From Aquisediminimonas sp031376385 (GTDB lineage: Bacteria > Pseudomonadota > Alphaproteobacteria > Sphingomonadales > Sphingomonadaceae), in assembly GCA_031376385.1 (NCBI GenBank), contig JANMDQ010000023.1, positions 372,001 through 436,000 of the forward strand: a stretch of DNA of 64,000 nt. The letters run 5' to 3'. Shown in pieces: positions 18,050 through 26,543 of the stretch (the stretch's first letter is position 1; each line of letters begins with the position of its first letter). A program made the translations under genes and the position numbers. The notes beneath the pieces were generated by a model. That model saw only the letters and a program-made list of their open reading frames with translations. It did no database searches and was not told the DNA's origin.

Positions 18050-18709
18050 TCAAAACGGACTGATCTTGGAGAAAAAGCGCTGCATCCAGCCCTGGCGAGA
18101 GGCGCGGGCGATTTCGCCTTTGCCGGTATAGTGAATGCGCGCGTCTGCTACACGGGTGGAAGCGACGCGGTTGTCCGGGCTAATATCAACCAGCCGGACG
18201 ATGCCGGATATCTGCACTCGCTCCTCCCCCCGACTGAGCGTCAGCATTTTTTCGCCGCGCACAAGCATCGTTCCATTGGGATAGACTTCGGCCACAGTAA
18301 CGCTCAGTTCGCCCGTCAGGCTGTTCGACTGTGCCGCGTCGCCTTTACCTTTAAACGACTGATCGCCGGACATAGCGATATCGCTCGGTTTGATCGCGCT
18401 CAGCAGACCAGTGGTTGGCGGCGTCAGGCCAAACCCGCCGTTTCGCGCGGTTGCGGCGGAATTAGATTTGGAGGCCATCATCCGCTCAACCAGCAAGATC
18501 GTCAGGATGTCGCCGGGCTGAGACGCTCGCGCACCGGACGTCAGGGCGGTGTAGTGGCCTTGAAATATGGCTCCGTTCGCAGGCGGTGTAAGCACGGGCT
18601 CTGCGTGTGTGGCGGGAAAGCTTGGTTCTGGCTTTTTCTTCGCAAAGGCGGGCGGTGCCACTGCGATGAGGATCAGCGCCAAGCCGCGCTTAAAGTTGCT
18701 GATTGGCAT
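18050..18709 (-). CDS. flgH: Flagellar L-ring protein FlgH, without a lipobox cysteine
   Basis: The 219-residue L-ring protein is recognisable from NGAIFQGHYTAL, PGDILTILLVERMMASKSNS, FKGKGDAAQSNSLTGELSVTV and the end TRVADARIHYTGKG/GWMQRFFSKISPF. FlgH is normally an outer-membrane lipoprotein. Here the signal peptide (about residues 8-23) ends PPAFA-KKK and no Cys occurs near the cleavage site, so lipidation is not expected. The start codon lies inside flgG (20-base overlap), which limits alternative starts. Confidence 0.95.
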   Translation of the reverse strand: MPISNFKRGLALILIAVAPPAFAKKKPEPSFPATHAEPVLTPPANGAIFQGHYTALTSGARASQPGDILTILLVERMMASKSNSAATARNGGFGLTPPTTGLLSAIKPSDIAMSGDQSFKGKGDAAQSNSLTGELSVTVAEVYPNGTMLVRGEKMLTLSRGEERVQISGIVRLVDISPDNRVASTRVADARIHYTGKGEIARASRQGWMQRFFSKISPF

Positions 18710-19478
18710 TGCGCATCATTTCATCGGTGGCTTGGATCATCTTGCTATTGACCTCATAGGCGCGCTGGGTTTCAATCATATCGACCAGTTCTTCCACGAC
18801 ATTGACGTTTGATGCCTCCAAAGCGCCGGATCTTAGCGATCCGCGCCCTTCGCTGCCCGGTGCACCGACCTGCGGTGCTCCAGAGGCTGCACTTTCAACC
18901 AACAAGTTATTCCCAATCGGCTGCAACCCGGCCGCATTCACAAATCGCGCTGTTTCGATCCGGCCAATTTCGGTGGGCGCAGATTGGCCGTCGACCGTCG
19001 CGGCAACTGTGCCATCGGCGGCGATGGAAATGGATGTTGAGCCTTCCGGTATTTGCATTTGCGGTTGCAAAGGCATCCCGTCTGGCGTCACGATGGTGCC
19101 ATCAGGCGACAGGCTGAAATTGCCTGCGCGCGTATAGCCGGTGCGACCATCGGGCATTTGCACTTGAAAATATCCGCCACCTTCAATCGCCAAGTCGAGC
19201 GCATTGCTTGTGGTGGTGAGAGACCCTTGCGTGTCGATCCGCGCGGTTCCCGTCATTTGCACGCCCGTGCCCAGGTTCAGGCCAATGGCATAGCGGTTCT
19301 GTGACGATGACGGCGCACCTGCCGCCACAACCTGCTGATAGGCCAGCGTTTCAAAGCTCGCCCGGTCGCGCTTAAAGCCAACGGTGTTCACGTTGGCCAA
19401 GTTGTTAGCGATCACTTGCATCCGCTTATTCTGAGCGTCCAGCCCAGTGCGGGCAACGTGCAATGCTGAGTTTGACAT
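18690..19478 (-). CDS. flgG: Distal rod protein FlgG
   Basis: The 262-residue protein shows LHVARTGLDAQNKRMQVIANNLANVNTVGFKRDRA at the N-terminus and GALEASNVNVVEELVDMIETQRAYEVNSKMIQ at the end, both diagnostic of FlgG. The length equals the enterobacterial protein (260). It forms the distal rod below the hook. It lies 12 bases after flgF, and its end overlaps flgH. Confidence 0.96.
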   Translation of the reverse strand: MSNSALHVARTGLDAQNKRMQVIANNLANVNTVGFKRDRASFETLAYQQVVAAGAPSSSQNRYAIGLNLGTGVQMTGTARIDTQGSLTTTSNALDLAIEGGGYFQVQMPDGRTGYTRAGNFSLSPDGTIVTPDGMPLQPQMQIPEGSTSISIAADGTVAATVDGQSAPTEIGRIETARFVNAAGLQPIGNNLLVESAASGAPQVGAPGSEGRGSLRSGALEASNVNVVEELVDMIETQRAYEVNSKMIQATDEMMRNANQQL

Positions 19479-19490
19479 GGGTCTGGTTCC

Positions 19491-20234
19491 TTATTCTGGG
19501 AGGCGCATGAGATCGGCGGTGGAAACGTCGAGTTCGCGCGCATCGTTGACGAGTTTGAGCTGGGCATCCCAGGCGCGGCTGGCTTCGATCATTTCGACAA
19601 GAGCCTCAGTCGCGCTAACGTTGGAGCCTTCGAGATGGCCACTGGTAGCCCGTGCGTCGGGGTCGGAGGGAAGCGTGCCGCCGCCTTTCACGCGGAACAG
19701 GCCGTCTAGCCCCTTTGCAGTGACACTCCCCGCTGGGCTGACCAATTTCAATCGGTCAACCTCCTGCGGTTGAGACGCACCGCCCCCGCGCGGAACGACA
19801 AGAATGCGGCCTTCCGGGTCAATCTGGATGCTGTCAGCAAGCGGAACCGAGATTGGCCCCTGCTGGCCAAGCACGGGATGACCGTCTCCAGTCGTGAGAA
19901 GCCCGGATGCTGACACCTGCAAATCACCGCGCCGCGTATAGGCCTCATCACCATCCTCAGCTTGCACGCTCAGCAGCACATCACCGTTCAGCGCGATATC
20001 AAGATCGCGGCCCGTTGGCATGATGACGCCCGCCTCCATGTCCGCTGCGACGACTTCTTCGGATGCCATTGCGCGGGTCGATGCTGTACCACCTTTGACC
20101 CACAGCGCCTGCGCCTCTGCCACGTCCGCGCGAAAGCCCGGCGTGTTGACATTGGCCAGATTATGCGCCGTCGCCGTCTGCCGCGCCATCGCGCCGCGCA
20201 TGGCGGTGAGGCTGGTATAGATCAGCCGGTCCAT
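19491..20234 (-). CDS. flgF: Proximal rod protein FlgF
   Basis: The 247-residue protein has MDRLIYTSLTAMRGAMARQTATAHNLANVNTPGFRADVAEAQ, matching FlgF, and the family C-terminal helix LVEMIEASRAWDAQLKLVNDA. It is a proximal rod subunit. Its start shares one base with the flgE stop. Confidence 0.94.
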   Translation of the reverse strand: MDRLIYTSLTAMRGAMARQTATAHNLANVNTPGFRADVAEAQALWVKGGTASTRAMASEEVVAADMEAGVIMPTGRDLDIALNGDVLLSVQAEDGDEAYTRRGDLQVSASGLLTTGDGHPVLGQQGPISVPLADSIQIDPEGRILVVPRGGGASQPQEVDRLKLVSPAGSVTAKGLDGLFRVKGGGTLPSDPDARATSGHLEGSNVSATEALVEMIEASRAWDAQLKLVNDARELDVSTADLMRLPE

Positions 20235-21061
20235 CAGTTGATGTTCACAATCGTCTGGGTCATGTTGCCTGCGGTTTCAATCGCCTTTGCATTGGCCTGA
20301 AAATTCCGTTGTGCTGAAATGAGGGCAACCAGTTCCTCCGTCACGTCGACATTGGCCCGTTCCAACGCGCCCGAACGGATCGTGCCAAGCGGGCCATTTG
20401 TGGGCGCGTTAATCAGCGGCGGTCCGCTGTCTCCGGTAGATTGCCAATGGCCATCGCCAATGGGGCGCAGGCCTTCTTGGGCTGTAAAGCTGGCCATCAT
20501 CACGCGGCCCAGCGCCTGATCACTGCCATCAGAATATGTCGCCGTCACTAACCCATCAATGCCGATTGAGATATTGACCATGGCCGCGTTGGGGTTCCCC
20601 GGCGCTCCTGTTGGCAATATGAAATCAACTGCATCTGCCAAGTTGGTTGAGGTGGTGTTGCCCGCTGCGTCCACAGGCAACAATTGCAATTTCGATCCAA
20701 TGGTATCCACCACTTGGCGCTGCGTGTTGGCCTGAAACGCACCGTTGCGGGTGTAGCTAATGTCCTGACGTGGCGCGCCGCCCTTCACTACGAAAAACCC
20801 TTCGCCTGCAATTGCCATATCAAGCGTCTTGTCAGTAGATTCTAATGTGCCTTGTGTGAATTGTTGCACGATGCCGTTCAGCCGCGTGCCGTGGCCCGCA
20901 ATCATACGCGTGGTCTGCGTGGGCGCGCTGGAAAAGAGATCGCCAAACTGCGCTCGGCTTTTTTTGAAGCCCGTTGATCCGACATTGGCAAGGTTATTGG
21001 AAACCGTCGAAAGGTCGGTCTGCGCGGCCTTCAGGCCCGAAAGGGAGATATAGAATGACAT
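20234..21061 (-). CDS. flgE: Flagellar hook protein FlgE, short form
   Basis: At 275 residues this occupies the flgE slot between flgD and flgF. It carries the hook-family ends: LSGLKAAQTDLSTVSNNLANVGSTGFKKSRAQFGDLF, GTLESTDKTLDMAIAGEGFFVV and GALERANVDVTEELVALISAQRNFQANAKAIETAGNMTQTIVNIN. Enterobacterial FlgE is about 400 residues, so the outer D2-type domain appears reduced to a small beta insert (NTTSTNLADAVDFILPTG). Identity as FlgE rests on gene order and the STGFKKSRAQFGDLF segment; FlgF- or FlgG-like identity is less likely because both are present elsewhere in the operon. Confidence 0.85.
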   Translation of the reverse strand: MSFYISLSGLKAAQTDLSTVSNNLANVGSTGFKKSRAQFGDLFSSAPTQTTRMIAGHGTRLNGIVQQFTQGTLESTDKTLDMAIAGEGFFVVKGGAPRQDISYTRNGAFQANTQRQVVDTIGSKLQLLPVDAAGNTTSTNLADAVDFILPTGAPGNPNAAMVNISIGIDGLVTATYSDGSDQALGRVMMASFTAQEGLRPIGDGHWQSTGDSGPPLINAPTNGPLGTIRSGALERANVDVTEELVALISAQRNFQANAKAIETAGNMTQTIVNIN

Positions 21062-21072
21062 GAGGCTTGCTC

Positions 21073-21372
21073 CTAAGCGGCAGGCGCAACAGCCACTTGG
21101 CTGTGCTCGCGAATTTCAGAAAGGATGGCGGTCTGCGTGGCGATTTGATCGGCGATGGATTTCAGCGAGACATTCATTTCGCCAATGCCCGCGACGCTTG
21201 AAAATTGGGCCATCTGAGCCACCATTTCCTGATTATCGACTGGATCAAACGGGTCTTGCTCTTTCAACTGCGTGGTCATCAGGCGCAGGAAAGCGTTCTG
21301 ATCCAGAGTTTGCGCACTTTTTCCTGGCGTCGGCGTTGTCGAAACATTGGAAAGCGAAGTGATCATGGTCAT
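21073..21372 (-). CDS. flgD: Hook-capping protein FlgD, N-terminal core only
   Basis: This 99-residue protein contains only the conserved FlgD N-terminal core (LDQNAFLRLMTTQLKEQDPFDPVDNQEMVAQMAQFSSVAGIGEMNVSLKSI). The C-terminal Fn3/Tudor-like part of the about 230-residue enterobacterial FlgD is missing and the frame ends cleanly. FlgD caps the growing hook during assembly. The stop lies 11 bases before flgE; the start overlaps the flgC stop. Confidence 0.92.
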   Translation of the reverse strand: MTMITSLSNVSTTPTPGKSAQTLDQNAFLRLMTTQLKEQDPFDPVDNQEMVAQMAQFSSVAGIGEMNVSLKSIADQIATQTAILSEIREHSQVAVAPAA

Positions 21373-21779
21373 TGTCCTAACCGCAGGGTTTCAGCGATCA
21401 GGCCCTTTGCGGTTTGCAGCACCTGAACATTATTCTGATATTGGCGTGATGTTTCGACCATCTCGACCAGTTCTGCCGCGCTATCGACGGCGGCTTCCCA
21501 CACATCACCGTTCGCGTCGGCAAGGGGATGGAGGGGATCGTGACGTTGGGTGGGGCCAGCACCAGCCGTGGCAATACGGTCTACCGCAACTGTCGCGCGG
21601 CCCCCTTCACCCATCACCGTTCGAAACACTGGTTTTAGGGATCGGAACGCGCCAGCTTCACTTCCCGCAACGGTTCCGGCATTGGCTAGGTTTGATGCGG
21701 TGGTGTTCAGGCGTACCAGATTGGCGGCCATCGCGCGACCACTGATATCAAAGATGGAAAGGGGTTGGCCCACGCTCAT
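21369..21779 (-). CDS. flgC: Proximal rod protein FlgC
   Basis: The 136-residue protein has FDISGRAMAANLVRLNTTASNLANAGTVAG at the start and NNVQVLQTAKGLIAETLRLGQ at the end, typical of FlgC. It is a proximal rod subunit and is translationally coupled to flgB and flgD by four-base overlaps. DPLHPLADANGDVW is the usual FlgC middle segment. Confidence 0.95.
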   Translation of the reverse strand: MSVGQPLSIFDISGRAMAANLVRLNTTASNLANAGTVAGSEAGAFRSLKPVFRTVMGEGGRATVAVDRIATAGAGPTQRHDPLHPLADANGDVWEAAVDSAAELVEMVETSRQYQNNVQVLQTAKGLIAETLRLGQ

Positions 21780-22114
21780 TCCCCTTTCAGCGCGCGGGAA
21801 AGGGTGCTGATCCGCCCCTGTAGGAAAGACAGGCTGGTTCGGTAACCGAGCGCGTTTTCGGCAAAGGCGGTTTGTTCCGTCGCCATTTCAACAGTATTGC
21901 CATCCATTGACGTCTGCACAGGGATGCGAAATCGGAGCGCGGGGTCAGCGGCCTGACCGTTTTCGGCCAGCTTCAAAGCATCACCAAAATCAAGATCGCG
22001 CGCCTTGTAATTGGGTGTGGCTGCGTTTGCGATATTGGACGCAAGGATGCCCATCCGGCTTTCGCGGACTTTTAGGGCAGTGGCATGAATGCCAAAGATG
22101 CTGTCACCAATCAT
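21776..22114 (-). CDS. flgB: Proximal rod protein FlgB
   Basis: The 112-residue protein shows IHATALKVRESRMGILASNIANAATPNYKARDLDF, the FlgB N-terminal helix and ANAATPNYKARD motif. It is the first gene of the flgBCDEFGHIJK operon. A sigma-54-type promoter lies about 90 bases upstream at 22203-22219, and flgA starts in the opposite direction. Confidence 0.96.
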   Translation of the reverse strand: MIGDSIFGIHATALKVRESRMGILASNIANAATPNYKARDLDFGDALKLAENGQAADPALRFRIPVQTSMDGNTVEMATEQTAFAENALGYRTSLSFLQGRISTLSRALKGE

Positions 22115-22202
22115 ATCATGCTACTCTTTTCGAACTTGCCCCGTCAAACTTGGTTGAAGTCAAACTTGGCCGGGCGAACCCGTGTGAATGTCATGACGGG
22201 AT

Positions 22203-22219
22203 GAGCAAAGTCCGTGCCA
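22203..22219 (-). promoter_or_regulatory. Sigma-54 (-24/-12) promoter for the flgB operon
   Basis: Minus strand reads TGGCACG-GACT-TTGCTC, an exact fit to the TGGCACG-N4-TTGC consensus, about 90 bases before flgB. The remaining bases of this 265-base divergent region show no gene. Confidence 0.85.
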
Positions 22220-22329
22220 ATCATTCCAAATTGGCCGTTTTCGGCGGGATGGAGCGCAATCGTCTTCAGGCAAACTAGTCAGTGTCAAAAAATCAACAGG
22301 GGCTACGTGCCCGCCCAGAAAACCTGGCT

Positions 22330-22347
22330 TGGCATGGGCTTTGCTTA
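22330..22347 (+). promoter_or_regulatory. Sigma-54 (-24/-12) promoter for flgA
   Basis: TGGCATG-GGCT-TTGCTTA matches the -24/-12 consensus with one change (C to T after GGCA). It lies 33 bases before the flgA ATG with correct GG-to-GC spacing. Confidence 0.8.
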
Positions 22348-22379
22348 ACGATGGCAAACCCTTGTGATGGAGACTAGTA

Positions 22380-22850
22380 ATGAAATCGATATTCGCCCTT
22401 TGTGCCTTTGCCGCCGCCAGCCCCCTATTGGCTGCTGCGCCCGCGTTTGAGGATTTGGCCGCCCTTGATGCGCGCATATCCGAAACTCAGGATGAAGGTC
22501 TGATCGCGCAGCCGATCGACCGGCGGATCAAACTGGCCCCGTGTCCTTCCCCTGCGGAAATTGATGCGCCGGTGGCTGGATCAATAGCTGTGCGTTGTCC
22601 GGCGCTTGGTTGGCGTATCAGAGTGCCATTTTTGGCAACTGCCAAGCCCGCTGAGGCCACAACGGTTTTGGTGCGGCGGGGGGAGGCGATTGAGCTTGTT
22701 TACCGCGGAGAGGGCTTTGCCGTATCCAGCATCGGCGTTGCTCAGGAAGACGGCGGAAAGGGTAAAGCCATCCGCGTCAAGATCCCGTCATCGGTTCAGG
22801 CTGTAACGGCCATCGTAGCGGATGTAGGGCTGGCTTCGCTTTCACGGTGA
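22380..22850 (+). CDS. flgA: P-ring assembly chaperone FlgA
   Basis: The 156-residue protein has a signal peptide (ending PLLAAAPA, about residue 20). It carries FlgA-type features: RIKLAPCPSPAEID, VRCPALGWRIRVPF, then a C-terminal SAF-like beta region (VLVRRGEAIELVYRGEGFAVSSIGVA, KAIRVKIPSS). FlgA is a periplasmic chaperone for FlgI. At 156 residues it is shorter than enterobacterial FlgA (about 219). It is divergent from the flgB operon and has its own sigma-54-type promoter. Confidence 0.88.
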   Translation: MKSIFALCAFAAASPLLAAAPAFEDLAALDARISETQDEGLIAQPIDRRIKLAPCPSPAEIDAPVAGSIAVRCPALGWRIRVPFLATAKPAEATTVLVRRGEAIELVYRGEGFAVSSIGVAQEDGGKGKAIRVKIPSSVQAVTAIVADVGLASLSR

Positions 22851-22914
22851 AACCCCGACACTTGTCATTCCCACGTGTGCGGAAATAACGTGGAGTGGAG
22901 GGCGAGACCAATCC

Positions 22915-22941
22915 TAAACAAACTCCGCGCCTTGCCGTTAT
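22915..22941 (+). promoter_or_regulatory. Sigma-28 (FliA) promoter for flgM-flgN
   Basis: TAAA at 22915, exactly 15 bases, then GCCGTTAT. This fits the TAAA-N15-GCCGATAA flagellar class-3 consensus with one change. It lies 57 bases before flgM. Confidence 0.75.
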
Positions 22942-22997
22942 CCTTGATAGCCCCGCCGTCATTCTTTTGACGGTGTATCCAAGTTAAGGACAATAGC

Positions 22998-23252
22998 ATG
23001 GTTGATATGCCCCCCATTCGTCCCTTGCCCAAGGGGCTTTATCGCCCCATCGCCGCAGGGGATGCCCCCGTTCCTTTGCCGAGGCAAGAGCCGACGGGAA
23101 AGGCTGTTGTTAGCCTGTTTCAGACGCTTCCGGCCATGGATGTGGGCAAGGTTGCCGCCATCAAAGCAGCCATTGCTGAGGGCAGTTTGACCATAAGTCC
23201 TGTGCGGATTGCGCAAGCCATCCTTGCTGACCGATCCAAAGGATGGACATGA
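22998..23252 (+). CDS. flgM: Anti-sigma-28 factor FlgM
   Basis: The 84-residue protein has a disordered N-terminal half and the FlgM C-terminal sigma-binding helices (DVGKVAAIKAAIAEGSLTISPVRIAQAIL). FlgM holds FliA inactive until the hook is complete and FlgM is exported. It is preceded by a sigma-28-type promoter, giving the usual autoregulatory loop, and overlaps the next gene by four bases. Confidence 0.9.
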   Translation: MVDMPPIRPLPKGLYRPIAAGDAPVPLPRQEPTGKAVVSLFQTLPAMDVGKVAAIKAAIAEGSLTISPVRIAQAILADRSKGWT

Positions 23253-23563
23253 GCGCAACCATAGAAGACGTTATTGCCTGTCAGTCGAGGTTATTGGCGG
23301 CACTTGATGCGCGTGCAGTAGACGCGATTGAGAATGAGACGGCAGCGCTCGCGCGTCTTCTGGCGGCGCTCAAAGGGGCTCCGTTAGAACCGTCCCGCGT
23401 AGAGCATGCCCGCAAGCAAACCGAAGCGGCGCGCATTCGCGTTAACATCCTATCTGATTGGACTCGTCAAAGAATTGACCGCTTGGCTGAACTGCGTGGG
23501 CAACCGTCGAATAAACCAACGGGAACTTACGCAAAACCAAGGTCTTTTAGCAGCAGAGCTTAA
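23249..23563 (+). CDS. flgN: FlgN-like flagellar chaperone
   Basis: This protein of about 104 residues is largely helical and coiled-coil-like (EDVIACQSRLLAALDARAVDAIENETAALARLLAAL, then HARKQTEAARIRVNILSDWTRQRIDRLAELRG), as expected for FlgN, the export chaperone of FlgK and FlgL. Sequence similarity is weak, and the call leans on its place directly after flgM. Start chosen at the ATGA overlap (23249); an ATG two codons earlier is possible. Confidence 0.7.
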   Translation: MSATIEDVIACQSRLLAALDARAVDAIENETAALARLLAALKGAPLEPSRVEHARKQTEAARIRVNILSDWTRQRIDRLAELRGQPSNKPTGTYAKPRSFSSRA

Positions 23564-23565
23564 AC

Positions 23566-23583
23566 TGGCACGGCCTTTGCTGT
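23566..23583 (+). promoter_or_regulatory. Sigma-54 (-24/-12) promoter for the transglycosylase-flhA-fliA operon
   Basis: TGGCACG-GCCT-TTGCTGT is an exact consensus match, starting just after the flgN-like stop and 34 bases before the ATG at 23617. It places flhA and fliA under sigma-54. Confidence 0.85.
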
Positions 23584-23616
23584 GATCCTTCCTGAAAACA
23601 AGAATTCAGGATAGTC

Positions 23617-24423
23617 ATGTCATTAGCCAGCATCACGCCACCGAGGCCAACACCTGCATCAACACCCAGAGTGGCTAACGCCATTGCATCCGCATCCGCG
23701 CGAACAGGCGTAGATTTTGACTATCTGTTCAATCAGGCCCGGGTTGAAAGCGGCCTGAACCCATCGGCCAAGGCCAAAACATCCAGCGCGTCCGGCCTGT
23801 TTCAATTCACCCGTCAAACATGGCTTGCCACTGTGAAGGAACATGGCGCGACACACGGGCTAGGCTGGGCATCAGAGGCCATTACAAAAGATGCAGACGG
23901 AACCTATCGGATCAATAAAGCAGGTCTTGGCCAATCAGTGTTGGACATGCGCTTTGACCCAGAGGCGTCTTCGGCGATGGCCGCAGAGTTTGCGTCCGAC
24001 AATCGCGACTATTTATCCCAGCGCCTTGGTCATGATGTCGACTCCGTTGATCTCTATCTCGCTCATTTTTTAGGTGCAGGCGGTGCCGCGAAGTTTTTAA
24101 GCGCGCATGATGCCGCGCCGGATATGACCGCTGCGCCTTTGTTCCCAGCAGCAGCTGCGGCCAACCGCTCAATTTTCTATAAGAGTGATGGGTCCGCGAG
24201 AAGCTTAAGTGAAATTCGAGGGAGCTTTGACATCAAGATGCGGGGGGCGGTGCCAGCGTCGTTTCAGACGGTCACAACCACGCAATCGAAATCCCAATCA
24301 CAATCAGCCTCTCAGCCGCCGCGCGCTTTGGCGATGCAAGAGATTACGGCCATGCCCGGCAGGCTCTCGCTCGCGTTTGCGCAGTCTGCCTATGCCCGTG
24401 TGGCAGCGGATCGCGGGCTATGA
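23617..24423 (+). CDS. Flagellar lytic transglycosylase (SLT-like)
   Basis: The 268-residue protein has an SLT-like lysozyme fold: FDYLFNQARVESGLNPSAKAKTSSASGLFQFTRQTW, in which Glu (ARVESGL) is the expected catalytic acid and GLFQF is the second conserved motif. No classical Sec signal peptide is seen, which fits export by the flagellar apparatus or delivery by FlgJ. The second half is low in complexity and rich in Ser, Gln and Ala. It probably opens peptidoglycan for the rod, replacing the missing FlgJ muramidase. Its stop overlaps flhA (ATGA). Confidence 0.85.
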   Translation: MSLASITPPRPTPASTPRVANAIASASARTGVDFDYLFNQARVESGLNPSAKAKTSSASGLFQFTRQTWLATVKEHGATHGLGWASEAITKDADGTYRINKAGLGQSVLDMRFDPEASSAMAAEFASDNRDYLSQRLGHDVDSVDLYLAHFLGAGGAAKFLSAHDAAPDMTAAPLFPAAAAANRSIFYKSDGSARSLSEIRGSFDIKMRGAVPASFQTVTTTQSKSQSQSASQPPRALAMQEITAMPGRLSLAFAQSAYARVAADRGL

Positions 24424-26543
24424 TGCGCATGATCAATTGGTCTGTCTGGATGACTGTCATTCGTGGCGGCGTCCTGCCCATGGCGATCCTCATGCTTGTC
24501 ATGTTGATGATTGTGCCAGTGCCAGCCTTGGTGTTGGACATGGGCTTTATCGCCAATATCGTTATTTCATTGGCTGTCCTGATGGTCGCCATGAACGCTG
24601 CTAAGCCGCTCGATTTTTCAGCGTTTCCAACTGTGCTTTTGCTCGCCACGCTTTTTCGTCTGGCCCTCAACGTCGCATCGACGCGGGTGGTTTTGGTTGA
24701 GGGGCATAAAGGGCCGGGATCGGCAGGCCATGTGATTGAAGCCTTTGGCAGCTTCATCATTGGCGGCAATTATATCGTCGGCATATTTGTGTTTGCGGTT
24801 CTGATGATCATCAACCTTGTGGTGATTACCAAAGGCGCAGGCCGCGTTTCTGAAGTTTCCGCGCGCTTCACGCTCGATGCTTTGCCCGGCAAGCAAATGG
24901 CAATTGATGCTGACCTCAATGCAGGCCTGATGACGCCTGATGAAGCCAAGGCACGGCGGATTGAAGTTTCAACAGAAGCTGACTTCTACGGATCAATGGA
25001 TGGTGCATCCAAATTCGTCAAAGGCGATGCGATTGCCGCAGTCCTGATCCTGTTCGTAAACATCTTCGGTGGGTTGTTGCTTGGCGTCATCAGTCACGGA
25101 CTGAGCCTGGGTGAAGCGGCTGAAACCTATATTCAGCTTGCGATTGGGGACGGGCTGGTGGCTCAGGTGCCAGCCCTTTTACTCTCTATTGCCGCAGCGT
25201 CGATCGTTACGCGTGTCACGTCTCCGCTTGATCTGTCGGGCCAAATATCATCCCAGTTCGCGCACTTGCGGGCTTGGGTGCCAGTCGCGGTCATCATGGG
25301 GTTGCTTGGCATCATGCCCGGTATGCCGCATTTCGTTTTGCTGCCTGCAGCGGCGCTGATTGGATTTTATTGCTGGCGGTTGAAGCAGCGCCAAAATGCG
25401 GACGCTGTTGCCATTCCCGAACTTGTGCCAGCAGAACCGCTGCACAGCATATCATGGACTGACGTTACAGACAGCGCACCAATTACGCTGGAGCTGGGAT
25501 ACGGCCTCATTGATTTGGTGGATGAACGCAAAGGTGCGCCGCTGATGGGGCGGATCACAGGCATCCGCAAACAAGTGTCGCGTGATTTGGGATTTGTCCT
25601 GCCGCTCGTCCGAGTGAAGGATAACCTCGCGCTATCGGCGAACCAATATCAGATCATGATTTCCGGCATGATGCTGGGTGATGATGAGGTTTGGCCAGCC
25701 GAACTGTTGGCGCTCGACGCGGGCGATAATCCCGACGCGATTGAGGGGCGCCCTGTCAAAGATCCAAGCTTTGGGCTGGACGCGATTTGGATCGCTGAGG
25801 GAAAGCGCGCAGACGCCATTGTTGCAGGCTATACTGTGGTCGACGCGCCAACGGTTATCGCGACGCATTTGAACACCAGTATCGCCAGCAGTGCGGCCAC
25901 GCTCTTTGGCCTTGATGATGGCCAGGCCATGGTCGATGCGCTGCGGGCTTCTTATCCGCAATTGGCGCAGGGCCTCACGCCGCAGCCATATTCACTAGCG
26001 ACCATCACTGGTGTTTGCCGCGCGCTGCTGGGTGAACGTGTTCCCTTACGTGATTTTCGTCAGATTGCTGAGGCCTTAGTGACGCTTGCGCCGCAGGGCC
26101 TTGATCCAGTCGCTTTGGTTGAAGGCGTGCGGCAGGAAATTGGCGCTCTGATCGTGCAGACGATTGTGCCGGGGCGAATGCCTTTGCCCGTCATCACTTT
26201 TGCCCCGGATTTAGAAGGATTGCTGGTGCAATCCGTTGCGGCAGGGCCAGGCGCGATGTGGCCGTTTGAACCTGCGCTGTCGCGCCGGATCGTGACGGCG
26301 ATCAGTGACGCTGTACAGCCCGAATTGATGGCCGCGCGGGCCGTGGCAATCCTCACGCCGCCCGGCTGCCGCGCCGCTGTCGCTCGGCTGCTGCGTGCGC
26401 ATTTATCCGAAGTGCCAGTGCTGTCCTTCCTCGAAATTCCCGAAACCAAGGCAGTCGATGTGATTGCTGTTGTGGGGAGCGAAGTGGAGCCGCCGGCCCT
26501 GCTGTCCCCCGATCATTTGCCCCACTCTCCTGGAGAAAATTGA
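24420..26543 (+). CDS. flhA: Flagellar export gate protein FlhA
   Basis: The 707-residue protein has about eight N-terminal membrane segments (about residues 15-320), including the family signature FPTVLLLATLFRLALNVASTRVVL at 69-92. A large cytosolic domain follows that docks substrate-chaperone complexes. FlhA is the nonameric export gate and ion channel. It lies between the transglycosylase and fliA, with overlaps at both ends; no flhF or flhG gene intervenes, unlike in many polar-flagellated proteobacteria. Confidence 0.97.
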   Translation: MMRMINWSVWMTVIRGGVLPMAILMLVMLMIVPVPALVLDMGFIANIVISLAVLMVAMNAAKPLDFSAFPTVLLLATLFRLALNVASTRVVLVEGHKGPGSAGHVIEAFGSFIIGGNYIVGIFVFAVLMIINLVVITKGAGRVSEVSARFTLDALPGKQMAIDADLNAGLMTPDEAKARRIEVSTEADFYGSMDGASKFVKGDAIAAVLILFVNIFGGLLLGVISHGLSLGEAAETYIQLAIGDGLVAQVPALLLSIAAASIVTRVTSPLDLSGQISSQFAHLRAWVPVAVIMGLLGIMPGMPHFVLLPAAALIGFYCWRLKQRQNADAVAIPELVPAEPLHSISWTDVTDSAPITLELGYGLIDLVDERKGAPLMGRITGIRKQVSRDLGFVLPLVRVKDNLALSANQYQIMISGMMLGDDEVWPAELLALDAGDNPDAIEGRPVKDPSFGLDAIWIAEGKRADAIVAGYTVVDAPTVIATHLNTSIASSAATLFGLDDGQAMVDALRASYPQLAQGLTPQPYSLATITGVCRALLGERVPLRDFRQIAEALVTLAPQGLDPVALVEGVRQEIGALIVQTIVPGRMPLPVITFAPDLEGLLVQSVAAGPGAMWPFEPALSRRIVTAISDAVQPELMAARAVAILTPPGCRAAVARLLRAHLSEVPVLSFLEIPETKAVDVIAVVGSEVEPPALLSPDHLPHSPGEN

